Assembly: GCF_002093975.1 (NCBI RefSeq)
Contig: NZ_MSZZ01000042.1
Span: forward strand, 62,001 to 126,000
DNA: 64,000 bases
Source of the DNA: Thermoactinospora rubra
GTDB taxonomy: Bacteria > Actinomycetota > Actinomycetes > Streptosporangiales > Streptosporangiaceae
Direction of reading: 5' to 3'
Shown here: positions 52,685 to 60,746 of the stretch, piece by piece
Layout of the letters: each line of letters opens with the position of its first letter
Numbering within the stretch: position 1 is the first letter of the stretch
Made by a program: the position numbers and the translations under genes
Notes under the pieces: generated by a model
What the model saw: the letters and a program-made list of their open reading frames with translations, nothing else
Told to the model about the DNA's origin: nothing
The model's database searches: none

Positions 52685-53110
52685 TCACCACTCCGCCGGC
52701 ACGCTCGGGTCCCTCTGGATGAACTCGAGCCGGTTGCCGACGTTGTCGTGGGCGTAGAAGCGCCGGTGGCCGGGGAAGTTGTCGTCCCACACGACCTTCA
52801 CCCCGTTGTCCTCCAGATGCTTGGCCAGCTCGTCCAGGCCGTCGACGCGGATGCCGGGATGGGCCTTCCTGGCGGGGCGGAAGTCCTCCTCCACACCGAG
52901 GTGGATCTCCAGCGAGTCGGCACGCACCCACAGCCCGCCGCGAGCCGCCAGCACCGGCGGCTTGGCGATCTCGGCCATGCCCAGGAGGCCGACGTAGAAG
53001 GCACGGCACTCGTCCTCGCTGCCCGCCGGGATCGCCAGCTGGACATGGTGCAGGCTGTAGCCGTACGGCGACTCGTGGTCGGGGCCGTAGCCTTGCGCGG
53101 AGACGCTCAT
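52685..53110 (-). CDS. VOC-superfamily protein
   Basis: A 141-residue protein of the vicinal oxygen chelate fold (glyoxalase, dioxygenase, bleomycin- or fosfomycin-resistance group). Two babab modules are visible; candidate metal ligands are His in LHHVQLAIP, His near IHLGVEE and Glu in RLEFIQRD. It could be a biosynthetic isomerase or dioxygenase, or a self-resistance binder of the product. It sits between exporter and sulfotransferase genes and overlaps the latter by four bases. Confidence 0.85.
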   Translation of the reverse strand: MSVSAQGYGPDHESPYGYSLHHVQLAIPAGSEDECRAFYVGLLGMAEIAKPPVLAARGGLWVRADSLEIHLGVEEDFRPARKAHPGIRVDGLDELAKHLEDNGVKVVWDDNFPGHRRFYAHDNVGNRLEFIQRDPSVPAEW

Positions 53111-53880
53111 CGGTCACACTCCATTTCGCACAGGGTTCGCCACACGTCGGCGACCTCGTCGGGGGTTTCGTAGTCGTCGCGTCCTGAGGGCCGCAGGCCG
53201 GTCAGGTAGGGGGCGAGGTCCAGTCCGGTGAACTCGCTGAGCCGCCGGGTGGCCTTGCCGGCGCACAGCGCGTGGTAGCCCACGACCATCAACCGCTCCT
53301 CGGCCAGCCCGCCGGCCAGCTCCAGCCAGCCGCGATGCCAGGCCGCCCACTTGGCGTACGCGCCGGGCCTGGTCACGGGCTTCCACGGGCGGTCTCCCGG
53401 CCACCTGAGCACCGACTCGGCGACCGCCTCGGGATGCCGCACCAGGAGCACCAGGCGGGCCGACGGCACGGCGGCGAGCAGGGCGGGCAGGTCCATGAGG
53501 TACTCGTTGTACTTGTCGCCCCACAGCGGCCAGGGGGCGTAGCTGTCGGCGATCACCCGGGCGACCAGGGACGGGGCGGCTCCGCCGTACCCCTGGGCGA
53601 CCTCGGCGGCCACGCGCCTGAGCACCTGCTCGACGTGCGCGAGCCACCGGTCGCTCCCCTCGCCGCCGGGCGGCTTGCGGGCGAGCGCGTGAAGGATCTC
53701 GTCCGCGCGGAAGTGCCTGCCCCGCAGGTCGGCCTCGGTGCACCAGCGTGGCAGCAGGTACGGCAGCTTGCCGTTGACGGTGAACAGGCCGCCCGCGCCG
53801 GCGTAGGCGCGGCTGAGGGCGTGGGCCAGCGCCGTGGTGCCCGACCGCTGGGCGCCGAGCAGGAGCAGGGGCGCCGTCAT
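53107..53880 (-). CDS. Sulfotransferase-family protein
   Basis: A 257-residue P-loop sulfotransferase. The PAPS 5'-phosphosulfate loop GAQRSGTTALAHAL (from residue 9) and the 3'-phosphate motif LLVRHPEAVAESVLR are in the right order and spacing. It would transfer a sulfo group to a hydroxyl or amine of the product or of a sugar precursor. The ATG at 53880 overlaps the stop of the isomerase gene (ATGA). Some proteins of this family in natural product clusters are diverged in function, so sulfonation itself is likely but unproven. Confidence 0.85.
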   Translation of the reverse strand: MTAPLLLLGAQRSGTTALAHALSRAYAGAGGLFTVNGKLPYLLPRWCTEADLRGRHFRADEILHALARKPPGGEGSDRWLAHVEQVLRRVAAEVAQGYGGAAPSLVARVIADSYAPWPLWGDKYNEYLMDLPALLAAVPSARLVLLVRHPEAVAESVLRWPGDRPWKPVTRPGAYAKWAAWHRGWLELAGGLAEERLMVVGYHALCAGKATRRLSEFTGLDLAPYLTGLRPSGRDDYETPDEVADVWRTLCEMECDR

Positions 53881-54719
53881 GTAGCCACCAGCTGCTTGAG
53901 CAGGGCCATGCACTCGACGCTCGCCGGGTATCCGCCCTCGCTGAACTCCTCGCCCCACGGCTCGTCGCGCTGGCGCTGCGTGAGGACCCGGCCGTGCCGC
54001 CAGTGCGTCTCCAGCGACAGCCAGCCGGTGTAGCCGTCCTCGGCGAGGGTGGCCGTGATCTCCCGCCACGGCAGGTCGCCGTCGCCCAGCCTGACGTAGC
54101 CGGTGGTGCCCTTGGGGTCCTTCACGTGCACGTGGCCGATCAGCTCGCGGCCGATGCGGTACTCCTTGGGGAACGGCTCCGGCTCCCACCCGCTGAACAC
54201 GCTGTTGCCCGGGTCCCACAGGATGCCCAGGTCGTCGCGTCCGGTCTGCTCCAGGAACGCCATGGTCAGGGCGACGGTGGGGGTGTTGGTCCGCGTGCCG
54301 GTCTCCACCAGCAGCCGCGTGCCGTCCAGGGGGAGGCCGTGGAGGACTTCGCGGGCCGCGGCCGCCGCCGTTCCCGGATCGGGCTCGCCGTCCCGGTAGA
54401 ACGTGAAGATCCGGACATGTGGCGCTTTGAGGATCTTCGCCTGCTCGACGGCCCGCAGGAGCAGGGCTCGCGCCGCCTCGATCTCGTCGTCGGTCCTCGG
54501 CACCGCGTGCTTCAGCGCCGGCGGGCAGAACCCCGCCACCTCCAGCCCGTGCCCGTCCAGCACGCGCCGGATCTCGCGGAGCCGCTCGTCGCTCAGCCGG
54601 TGCGGCGGGACGCCGTCGACCGACCGCACCTCCACCCCCTCGAACCCGGCGTCCCGTACGGCTCGCGCCGTCGTGATCAGGTCCTGGTGGATCTCGTCGC
54701 CGATGATGGACAAGCGCAT
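53877..54719 (-). CDS. Sugar phosphate isomerase/epimerase-like TIM-barrel protein
   Basis: A 280-residue protein of the xylose isomerase-like/AP endonuclease 2 superfamily. The metal-binding residues are in their expected places: Glu in LLVETGTRTN, Asp in ILWDPGNSV, His in HVHVKDPKG and Glu in LSLETHW. Relatives include inosose dehydratase and hydroxypyruvate isomerase. The ATG at 54719 lies 43 bases inside the upstream gene. Together with the MocA-type dehydrogenase it suggests sugar or cyclitol conversion. Confidence 0.88.
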   Translation of the reverse strand: MRLSIIGDEIHQDLITTARAVRDAGFEGVEVRSVDGVPPHRLSDERLREIRRVLDGHGLEVAGFCPPALKHAVPRTDDEIEAARALLLRAVEQAKILKAPHVRIFTFYRDGEPDPGTAAAAAREVLHGLPLDGTRLLVETGTRTNTPTVALTMAFLEQTGRDDLGILWDPGNSVFSGWEPEPFPKEYRIGRELIGHVHVKDPKGTTGYVRLGDGDLPWREITATLAEDGYTGWLSLETHWRHGRVLTQRQRDEPWGEEFSEGGYPASVECMALLKQLVAT

Positions 54720-55405
54720 GGCAGTGCCTTCCAGGCTCGGGCTAACACCGACAGATCGTGCTCGGGCGTCCCGGCGCGCGACTCCACCGTCACGTCCACG
54801 CCGACTTCCGCGAACAGGTGCGACCAGCTCAGGTCCTCCTCGGCCAGCGGGCGGTGCCGGCCGCCCGCTCCGAAGCCCTTGACCTGGACGGCACGCGCCA
54901 GCGGGGCGAGGTACGCCAGGTCCGCCTCGACGTCGCGGGAGATCTCGTGCAGGCCCAGGTTGTCGATCACCAGGCGGGTGCCGTGGCGGGAGCACAGCTC
55001 GGCCAGCTCCTTCGGGCCCGCGCCGCCCCGATGGGTCTCGACCAGGACGTCGGCGGCCGTTCTGGTGCCGGTCAGCGCGGCCAGCTGCTCACGGGCGCGG
55101 CGGGAGGCCGACGCTCCCCGCGCCGCGAAGACCTTCACCGGCAGGCCCTCGAAGCGGCGGGCGATGTCGCTCACCGCGGCCGGCTGCTCCGGGTCCTCGC
55201 CCAGCACCACCGACAGTCCCACGAAGGCGACGGCCAGGCCGCCCAGCGCCGCGACGCCGTCCCGTTCCCAGGCGTGTCCCTTGCCGGCGCGCAGGTCCAC
55301 CACGGTCCCGCCGAGGGAGCGGGTGAAGGCGGCCAGCTCGGCGGCCGTCATCGCGGGAACGGTTCCGGAGGACAGCCCGAGCCTGACGGTGGGTCCGGCG
55401 TTCAC
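54677..55405 (-). CDS. Second xylose isomerase-like TIM-barrel protein, divergent
   Basis: A 242-residue TIM-barrel protein, more divergent than its neighbour. Segments TVVDLRAGKGHAW, DVLVETHRGG, LVIDNLGLHE and RAVQVKGFG occupy the places of the metal-ligand strands, with Glu, Asp and Lys in place of the usual Glu-Asp-His-Glu set. The GTG at 55405 overlaps the dehydrogenase stop (GTGA). The C-terminus reads into the next gene for 43 bases and ends in a Cys/Ser/Arg tail. Two tandem barrel proteins suggest one enzyme and one helper, or two sequential steps. Confidence 0.75.
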   Translation of the reverse strand: MNAGPTVRLGLSSGTVPAMTAAELAAFTRSLGGTVVDLRAGKGHAWERDGVAALGGLAVAFVGLSVVLGEDPEQPAAVSDIARRFEGLPVKVFAARGASASRRAREQLAALTGTRTAADVLVETHRGGAGPKELAELCSRHGTRLVIDNLGLHEISRDVEADLAYLAPLARAVQVKGFGAGGRHRPLAEEDLSWSHLFAEVGVDVTVESRAGTPEHDLSVLARAWKALPCACPSSATRSTRT

Positions 55406-56286
55406 CGCTCCCCCGCCCTGCGCACCTCGTCCAGCACGGCGACGACGTCCCGGCTGGGTTCCAGCGCGCACCTTCCTGGCGCGCCGGCGAACTCCTCGTA
55501 CACGCGCGTCCGGAGCTCGGCCGTCGGCGCCGCGGGGAAGTCGGTGACCCGCTGCCCGTCCTGCAGCCGGACGGCGCCGTCCCTGATCTCGAGCCGCCTG
55601 CCGCCCTCCCCCGCCAGCACCAGATGCTCGGCCCGCGCGTCGACGTCGGCCGCCACCGTGAACGCCAGCGTGGCGCCCGACTCGAACAGGATCGTCCCGG
55701 CGGTGCGGACGTCTATGCCCGGCGCGCACTCCCGATAATGGCCGATCTCGACCCGCTCGACCTTTCCCAGCAATTGACACGCGATGTCAAGATAATGAAC
55801 GCCCAGGTGCGCGGTAATCCCCCCGAGCGCCTGCCCCGGATCTCCCCGCCATCCACTGAAATGTTTATCCGAGCGCGGCCTGCTGACCACGAGCGTGCCG
55901 GTCGAGCCGCCATTCCAGCCTTCGACGGCCTCGTCCGGTAATCGATATCTGTGTTGCAGCATGACGGTCACCCTGCCGGGTGCACGAGCGAGCCTTTCGA
56001 ATTCCTCAAGCGACATCGCCGGAGGCTTTTCCAGCAGGACGGCTTTGCCCGCCGCCAGGGCCTGGAGCGCCATCTCGGCGCGTCTACCAGGAGGAATGCA
56101 CAGCGCGACGCCGTCGACATCCGGATCGGCGAGAATATCGCTCCATGATGCGGCCCGCTCATAGGGGCCGGCGTCGACGTTTTCATCGGGCTCGACAATC
56201 GCCCGCACACGCACTTTCTCTGTCCGCTCTATCGCCGCCGCGTGCTGGCGCCCCGCCCGCCCATATCCCACGATGACAACGTGCAC
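55402..56286 (-). CDS. Gfo/Idh/MocA-family dehydrogenase, first gene of the biosynthetic operon
   Basis: A 294-residue NAD(P)-dependent sugar oxidoreductase. The Rossmann loop VIVGYGRAGRQHAA is at the N-terminus, the family motif LLEKPPAM carries EKP, and HLGVHYLD with GWRGDPGQALGG shapes the active site. Relatives oxidise myo-inositol, N-acetyl or UDP-linked sugars. The GTG at 56286 was chosen since the promoter ends at about 56312 and GGGGG precedes it; an open reading continues upstream through repeats but has no ribosome site and would start beyond the promoter. Confidence 0.9.
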   Translation of the reverse strand: MHVVIVGYGRAGRQHAAAIERTEKVRVRAIVEPDENVDAGPYERAASWSDILADPDVDGVALCIPPGRRAEMALQALAAGKAVLLEKPPAMSLEEFERLARAPGRVTVMLQHRYRLPDEAVEGWNGGSTGTLVVSRPRSDKHFSGWRGDPGQALGGITAHLGVHYLDIACQLLGKVERVEIGHYRECAPGIDVRTAGTILFESGATLAFTVAADVDARAEHLVLAGEGGRRLEIRDGAVRLQDGQRVTDFPAAPTAELRTRVYEEFAGAPGRCALEPSRDVVAVLDEVRRAGER

Positions 56287-56319
56287 GATACCCCCAGCGG
56301 ATAACTGGAATGCCTCAGC

Positions 56320-56349
56320 ACCATACGACCTGTCGGAATTTTCAGTCAA
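56320..56349 (-). promoter_or_regulatory. Promoter of the biosynthetic operon
   Basis: On the minus strand, TTGACT (56344-56349) and TATGGT (56320-56325) are spaced by 18 bases, a good match to the housekeeping-sigma pattern. Transcription would begin near 56312, leaving about 25 bases to the GTG at 56286. Its -35 box lies 33 bases from the divergent promoter. Confidence 0.7.
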
Positions 56350-56382
56350 GGTCTGGGCCCACCCGTCCACCTTTTGGTCGTA

Positions 56383-56411
56383 TTGAACACAACCGACACA
56401 ACAAGTAGGCT
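56383..56411 (+). promoter_or_regulatory. Promoter toward the sigma factor gene
   Basis: TTGAAC (56383-56388) and TAGGCT (56406-56411) with 17 bases between resemble a housekeeping promoter. It points at the sigma-factor gene about 210 bases downstream, with the 12-bp repeat array in the leader. The whole stretch 56287-56630 (344 bases) contains this promoter, the divergent one and the repeats; I see no gene in it. Confidence 0.6.
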
Positions 56412-56481
56412 TTACAGCATTACTATTCGTCCCGGTCGCGGACCCGCCCTGCGACTCTCCGCACGGGCTGCCGATCCGCGA

Positions 56482-56541
56482 GCCGGCCACCGGGCCAGCC
56501 ACCGGGCCGGCCACCGGGCCGGCCACCAGGCCGGCCACCAG
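56482..56541. repeat. 12-bp tandem repeat, five copies
   Basis: Five contiguous copies of GCCGGCCACCGG with single-base variants (copy 2 has A for G; copies 4 and 5 end AG). Each contains the palindrome GCCGGC or a near version. The array lies in the leader of the sigma-factor gene, 90 bases before its start. Confidence 0.9.
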
Positions 56542-56630
56542 GCGACCGGTGACGAGTCCCGAAAAAGTGTGAAGAGAGTTCGCGGCTGCGACGGAATAGA
56601 GGTGTAGCCCACAGAAGGGACACCGCTCGC

Positions 56631-57227
56631 ATGCCCGCACCGCCGGACGCGCCCGTGGTACCCGATGACGCCACCCTCATCGAGCAGTCATGGCGCCGGC
56701 CGGAGTCGTTCGCGATGCTCTACGACCGCTACTTCGGCGAGATCCACCGCTACGTCGCCGGCCGGCTCGGCACCCAGATCGCCGACGACCTGGCCGCGGA
56801 GACGTTCCTGGTGGCGTTCAGGAAACGGCACACGTTCGACCCCGCGCAGGGATCGGTGCGGCCCTGGCTGTACGGCATCGCCACCAACCTCCTCGCCCAG
56901 CACCGGCGCGAGGAGACCCGGCGCCTCGCGGCGTTCCAGCGAACGCCGGCCGCCGAGGCGGCGGACGACGGGCACGAGGACCGGGTGGCGGCCAGGATCT
57001 CCGCCGCGAGCGCACAGGGGCGGCTCGCGGCGGCGCTGCGGCGCCTGTCCGACGGCGATCGCGACGTGCTCCTGCTGGTGGCCCTCGCCGACCTGAACTA
57101 CGAGGAGGTCGCGCAGACGCTCGGCATCCCGGTGGGGACCGTCGGCTCCCGGCTCAACCGGGTGCGCAGGAAGCTCCGCAGGGCGCTGGGCGGCGTCAAT
57201 CCGCTGATCGGAGGGTTCGATGGATGA
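56631..57227 (+). CDS. ECF-type RNA polymerase sigma factor
   Basis: A 198-residue sigma factor with region 2 (FAMLYDRYFGEIHRYV, then DDLAAETFLVAFRKR) at about 27-70 and region 4 (LSDGDRDVLLLVALADLNY, then EEVAQTLGIPVGTVGSRLN) at about 137-185. There is no SnoaL-type extension. It is followed, with an eight-base overlap, by a membrane protein of a kind often paired with such sigma factors in actinomycetes, likely its anti-sigma or modulator. Its location beside the biosynthetic operon makes it a candidate regulator, though the operon promoter looks housekeeping-like. Confidence 0.92.
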   Translation: MPAPPDAPVVPDDATLIEQSWRRPESFAMLYDRYFGEIHRYVAGRLGTQIADDLAAETFLVAFRKRHTFDPAQGSVRPWLYGIATNLLAQHRREETRRLAAFQRTPAAEAADDGHEDRVAARISAASAQGRLAAALRRLSDGDRDVLLLVALADLNYEEVAQTLGIPVGTVGSRLNRVRRKLRRALGGVNPLIGGFDG

Positions 57228-58433
57228 GCTCGACGGCCGCCCGGCCGACGCCGCCGAGATGGCGGCCGTACGCGCGTTGCTCGCCACGCCCGACCCCTCC
57301 CCCGAGGCCGTCGACTCGGGACGCGCCCGGCTGCTGGCCGCGCTGGCGGCGCCCGCCGAGGACGACGTCGTGACGCCCGCCGTACCGTACGGAGACGCGG
57401 TCACAGGCGGGCGACGGCGGGCGGGCCGGGGGCGGTCACAGGCGGGCGGGGGGGGGGGGGGGGGCGGTGGCGGGCGTCGCTGCGCAACGGGCTCCTCGGG
57501 GCGACGGCGGCGGTCGCGGCGGCGGTCGCCCTGGTGTCGTCGGACTCGCTCGTCCGCATCTCGCCCGCTCCCGCCGTCTCCGCCATGGGCACCCCGGACG
57601 CGCGGCGGATCCTGCTCGCCGCGGCCGAGGCCATGGCCGCGGAGCCGGCCGACGGCGCCCACTGGCGCACCCGGGTGGTCTCGGGCCGGCTGATGCTGTC
57701 CCCGGACGCCCGCTACGTCATCCTGCGCCGCTCCACCCGGGAGATCTGGCTCGCCAGGCAGGAGCCGGGACGGGATCGGTGGACCGGGCGGTACCTCGGC
57801 GCCGAGCCCGCGACCCCCGAGGACGTCGCGGCGTGGCAGGCCGCCGGATCGCCGGCGACCTGGCGGTATCCCGCCGGCACCGCCGGACCGGCGCTCGTGG
57901 AGGCGGCGCCGGGCGAGCCGCGGCAGGGGCCGCACCGGGTGGGATGGCGCGACGCGGACGGCATCCTGACCAAGCACCTGGTCAGCTGGAAGGCGCTCGG
58001 CACGATCCCGGCCGACCCCGCCCGGCTGCGCGCGTTCCTCGTGGAGCACATCGCGCGGGAGAACGGCGCCTACATCGGCCGGCGGATGGAGGCGGACCTG
58101 CGCCGGGCCTGCCTGGAGATCATCGCCAGGCTGCCGGTCCCGCCCGGCGTGCGCGCCTCGGCGTACCAGATCCTGGCCTCGCTGCCGGGGATGAGGGCCG
58201 AGGGGAAGGTCACCGATCCGCTCGGCCGTACCGGGCAGGGGTTGAGCTACCAGGTCGTCCAGGACGGCCAGGTCACGCGGGAGCGGCTGGTGATCGACCC
58301 GGAGAGCGGGCTGCCGCTGGCCGAGGAGAGCCGACGGGCCGCCCGGACCGCCGACGGGCGGGACGTGGAGGTCGGCTCCTTCACGGCGTACGAGGAGATC
58401 GGCTGGACCGACGACCGGCCGCCCACTGACTGA
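57220..58433 (+). CDS. CU044_5270-like membrane protein, frame broken at a G17 run
   Basis: The ATG at 57220 opens a cytoplasmic part (MDELDGRPADAAEMAAVRAL). At 57448-57464 a run of 17 G leaves the frame one base out. The other frame continues with a membrane helix (LLGATAAVAAAVALVSS) and a 290-residue extracytoplasmic domain (ARRILLAAAEAMAAEP, VSGRLMLSPDARYVI and onward) typical of CU044_5270 proteins paired with ECF sigma factors. Runs of 15 or 18 G would restore one frame. With 17 G the product ends in Arg/Ser-rich nonsense. An independent start within the second frame (57534) would lack the anchor. Phase variation or a homopolymer read error are both possible. Confidence 0.75.
57448..57464. 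repeat. Run of 17 consecutive G residues
   Basis: A pure G17 tract inside the sigma-factor partner gene, between its cytoplasmic part and its membrane helix. It is by far the longest single-base run in the window and lies exactly at the frame break. Confidence 0.95.
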
Positions 58434-58456
58434 CACCTACGGGACGGAGCTCGACG

Positions 58457-59356
58457 ATGGCTGATGCCGGCATGCGCGGATACACGCTGGAGCAGGTGCG
58501 CGCGCAGACCTACAAGGCACGGGACGCCTGGTGGACGGTGCTCCTGGTCGATCCCTTAGCCGGGCGTCTGGTCGTCTTCCTGGCCAACAGGACCGCCGTC
58601 ACGCCCAACCAGATCACGGGAGCGGCCTTCTGCGTGGGCCTCGGATCCGCCGCCTGCTTCCTCATGGGCGGGTGGACCTGGCTCGCCGCCGGGGCCGTCC
58701 TCTACCACCTGAGCTTCGTGCTGGACTGCCTGGACGGCAAGATCGCCCGGCTCAAGGGCACCGGCACGCTGCTGGGCGGCTGGCTCGACTACGTGCTCGA
58801 CCGGATCAGAGTGCTCGCCTGCGCGCTGGCGCTGATGTGGGGACAGTTCCGGGCCACGGGCGAGGAGCTCTACCTCGTTCTCGGCATCGTGGTCGTGTTC
58901 CTGGACATGCTGCGGTACGTGGACGCGCTGCAGGTGGCCAAGGTGCGGCGGCAGATGCGCCGCCGGCTGGCCGAGGCGATCGCGGACGCCGGGGAACCCG
59001 ACACCGGAGAACCCGAAGCCGGAGAGCCCGGCGCCGTGCCCACCGCCGCCCTCCAGCAGCACGTCCACCGCCATCTCGCCTGGTACGTCCCGATCCGCGA
59101 CTGGCTGCGCGACCGGCGCATCAGACCTCACCTCGTCAGCGGCATCGAGTTCCAGATGGCCGTGTTCATCGTCGGCCCGCTCACCGGCCTGATCGCCCCG
59201 GTGACCATCGGCACGGCGGTGCTGCTGCTGGCCTTCGAAGCCGCGATCATGTTCAAGCTCTGGCTGTCGTTCCGCGATCTGGACGCGGAGCTGGCCAGGA
59301 TCCGCTCCCGCGCCACCCTGGCAGGCCGCCTGACGGCGCCTCACGCCAGGGGCTGA
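58457..59356 (+). CDS. CDP-alcohol phosphatidyltransferase-family membrane enzyme
   Basis: A 299-residue integral membrane protein with the complete signature D90-x2-D93-G94-x2-A97-R98-x8-G107-x3-D111-x3-D115. These residues bind metal and the CDP group, so the enzyme transfers a phospho-alcohol from a CDP-activated donor to another alcohol, as in phospholipid or phosphoinositol synthesis. About six helices are predicted. A repeated AGEP-type hinge sits near residue 180. GGAGCTCGACG precedes the ATG. Its 3' end overlaps the convergent transporter by 16 bases. It is close to the sugar/cyclitol operon, but a link is only a guess. Confidence 0.88.
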   Translation: MADAGMRGYTLEQVRAQTYKARDAWWTVLLVDPLAGRLVVFLANRTAVTPNQITGAAFCVGLGSAACFLMGGWTWLAAGAVLYHLSFVLDCLDGKIARLKGTGTLLGGWLDYVLDRIRVLACALALMWGQFRATGEELYLVLGIVVVFLDMLRYVDALQVAKVRRQMRRRLAEAIADAGEPDTGEPEAGEPGAVPTAALQQHVHRHLAWYVPIRDWLRDRRIRPHLVSGIEFQMAVFIVGPLTGLIAPVTIGTAVLLLAFEAAIMFKLWLSFRDLDAELARIRSRATLAGRLTAPHARG

Positions 59357-60636
59357 TCCTTGGTCTCCCGCAACGCGAAGACGTAGACCAGGGTGGAGAC
59401 GAGCGCCAGGGCGGACATGTACCAGGGGAAGAGCTCCGGCCTGCCGATGTCCTTCATCCACGTCCCGATGAGCGGCGCCGTACCGCCGAAAAGAGCCACC
59501 GTGAGCGAGTACGGCGCGCCCGCTCCCGCCGCCCGGACATGGGTCGGGAACAGCTCGGAGTTCACCGCCGCCGAGATGGCGGTGAACCCGCCGAGGAACA
59601 CCATGCCGATGAGCTGGATGACCAGCAGGACGGCGAAGGAGTCGGTCAGCAGCGCCAGCAACGGCACCGGCAGCAGGGTGAAGCCGAGCCCGAAGGCGAT
59701 GAGCAGCGGCCGGCGCCCGACCCGGTCGGACAGCATCCCGAGCAGCGGCTGCAGGACCATGAAGAAGACCAGCGAGATCGTGCCGATGGTCAGCGAGTCG
59801 GCCTTGTCGAACCTCACGGTCAGCTGGGCGTACGTGGGCAGGAACGTCGTCCAGGTGTAGTACGCGACGGTGCCCGCGATGGTGATCCCCACGATGAGCG
59901 CCGCCTGCCGCGGGTAGTGGCGCACGAAGTCGAACAGGCCGGGCCGCCTGGCCGTCCCCTTCTGGATCTCCTCGGCCACGGCCGAGGTCTCGTCGGCGCC
60001 GCGGCGGATCCACAGACCCACCAGGCTGATCAGTGCGCCGATCGCGAAGGGAATGCGCCAGCCGTAGGAGTTCATGGCGGCTTCGGACAGCATGGCGGCC
60101 AGCAGGGCGGCCAGGCCGGAGGCGAGGAGCTGGCCGATGGTCGTGCTGACGTACTGGAAGCTCGAGAACAGCCCCCGGCGGCCGGGCGGCGCGGACTCCA
60201 CGAGGAACGTGGTGGCCGCCGCGAACTCCCCGCCCACCGACAGGCCCTGGATCAGGCGGGCGAGGGTCAGGACGATCGGCGCGAGGACGCCCGCCGCCTC
60301 GTACGTCGGGGTGACCGCCAGGAGCAGCGATCCCACGCCCATCAGCACGATCGTGAACGTCATCGCGGCCTTGCGGCCGAAACGGTCGGCGAACGCGCCC
60401 ACCAGCAGCCCGCCGAGCGGGCGCATGAAGAAGCCCACCGCGAAGACGGCGAACGCGCTCAGCACCGGCACCAGGCTGTTGTCGGCCGCCGCGGGGAAGA
60501 CCTGCGTCGAGAAGTAGATCGCCAGGAAGCTGTAGGTGTACCAGTCGAACCACTCCACGACGTTGCCGACGCTGGCCGCGACGAGCTGGCGCACGCGGCT
60601 GCGCGGTATCCCGACGGGCGACTGCGCGATGGTCAC
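59341..60636 (-). CDS. MHS-family MFS transporter
   Basis: A 431-residue metabolite:proton symporter of the MHS group (which includes alpha-ketoglutarate and shikimate permeases). The N-terminus NVVEWFDWYTYSFLAIYF is diagnostic, along with GAFADRFGRKAAM and RLIQGLSVGGEFAAA. Twelve helices are expected. It is divergent from the Lrp/AsnC-type regulator, which probably controls it. The substrate is likely an organic acid or amino-acid derivative. The last 16 bases overlap the convergent phosphotransferase gene. Confidence 0.9.
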   Translation of the reverse strand: MTIAQSPVGIPRSRVRQLVAASVGNVVEWFDWYTYSFLAIYFSTQVFPAAADNSLVPVLSAFAVFAVGFFMRPLGGLLVGAFADRFGRKAAMTFTIVLMGVGSLLLAVTPTYEAAGVLAPIVLTLARLIQGLSVGGEFAAATTFLVESAPPGRRGLFSSFQYVSTTIGQLLASGLAALLAAMLSEAAMNSYGWRIPFAIGALISLVGLWIRRGADETSAVAEEIQKGTARRPGLFDFVRHYPRQAALIVGITIAGTVAYYTWTTFLPTYAQLTVRFDKADSLTIGTISLVFFMVLQPLLGMLSDRVGRRPLLIAFGLGFTLLPVPLLALLTDSFAVLLVIQLIGMVFLGGFTAISAAVNSELFPTHVRAAGAGAPYSLTVALFGGTAPLIGTWMKDIGRPELFPWYMSALALVSTLVYVFALRETKDQPLA

Positions 60637-60746
60637 GAGGGGCTCCTTTGCTCAAGGGGGCGAGATGGCTTACTCTGCAACCGGACGACCGAAACAGTCA
60701 AATTTCAGCTAATACGTTTACGATTCCGACACGGGAGCGACGCTTC

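Noticed and set aside
55402..56640. A longer version of the MocA-type dehydrogenase starting near 56640
   Set aside because: It would translate the repeat array and two promoters, lacks a ribosome site, and puts about 118 residues before the Rossmann fold.
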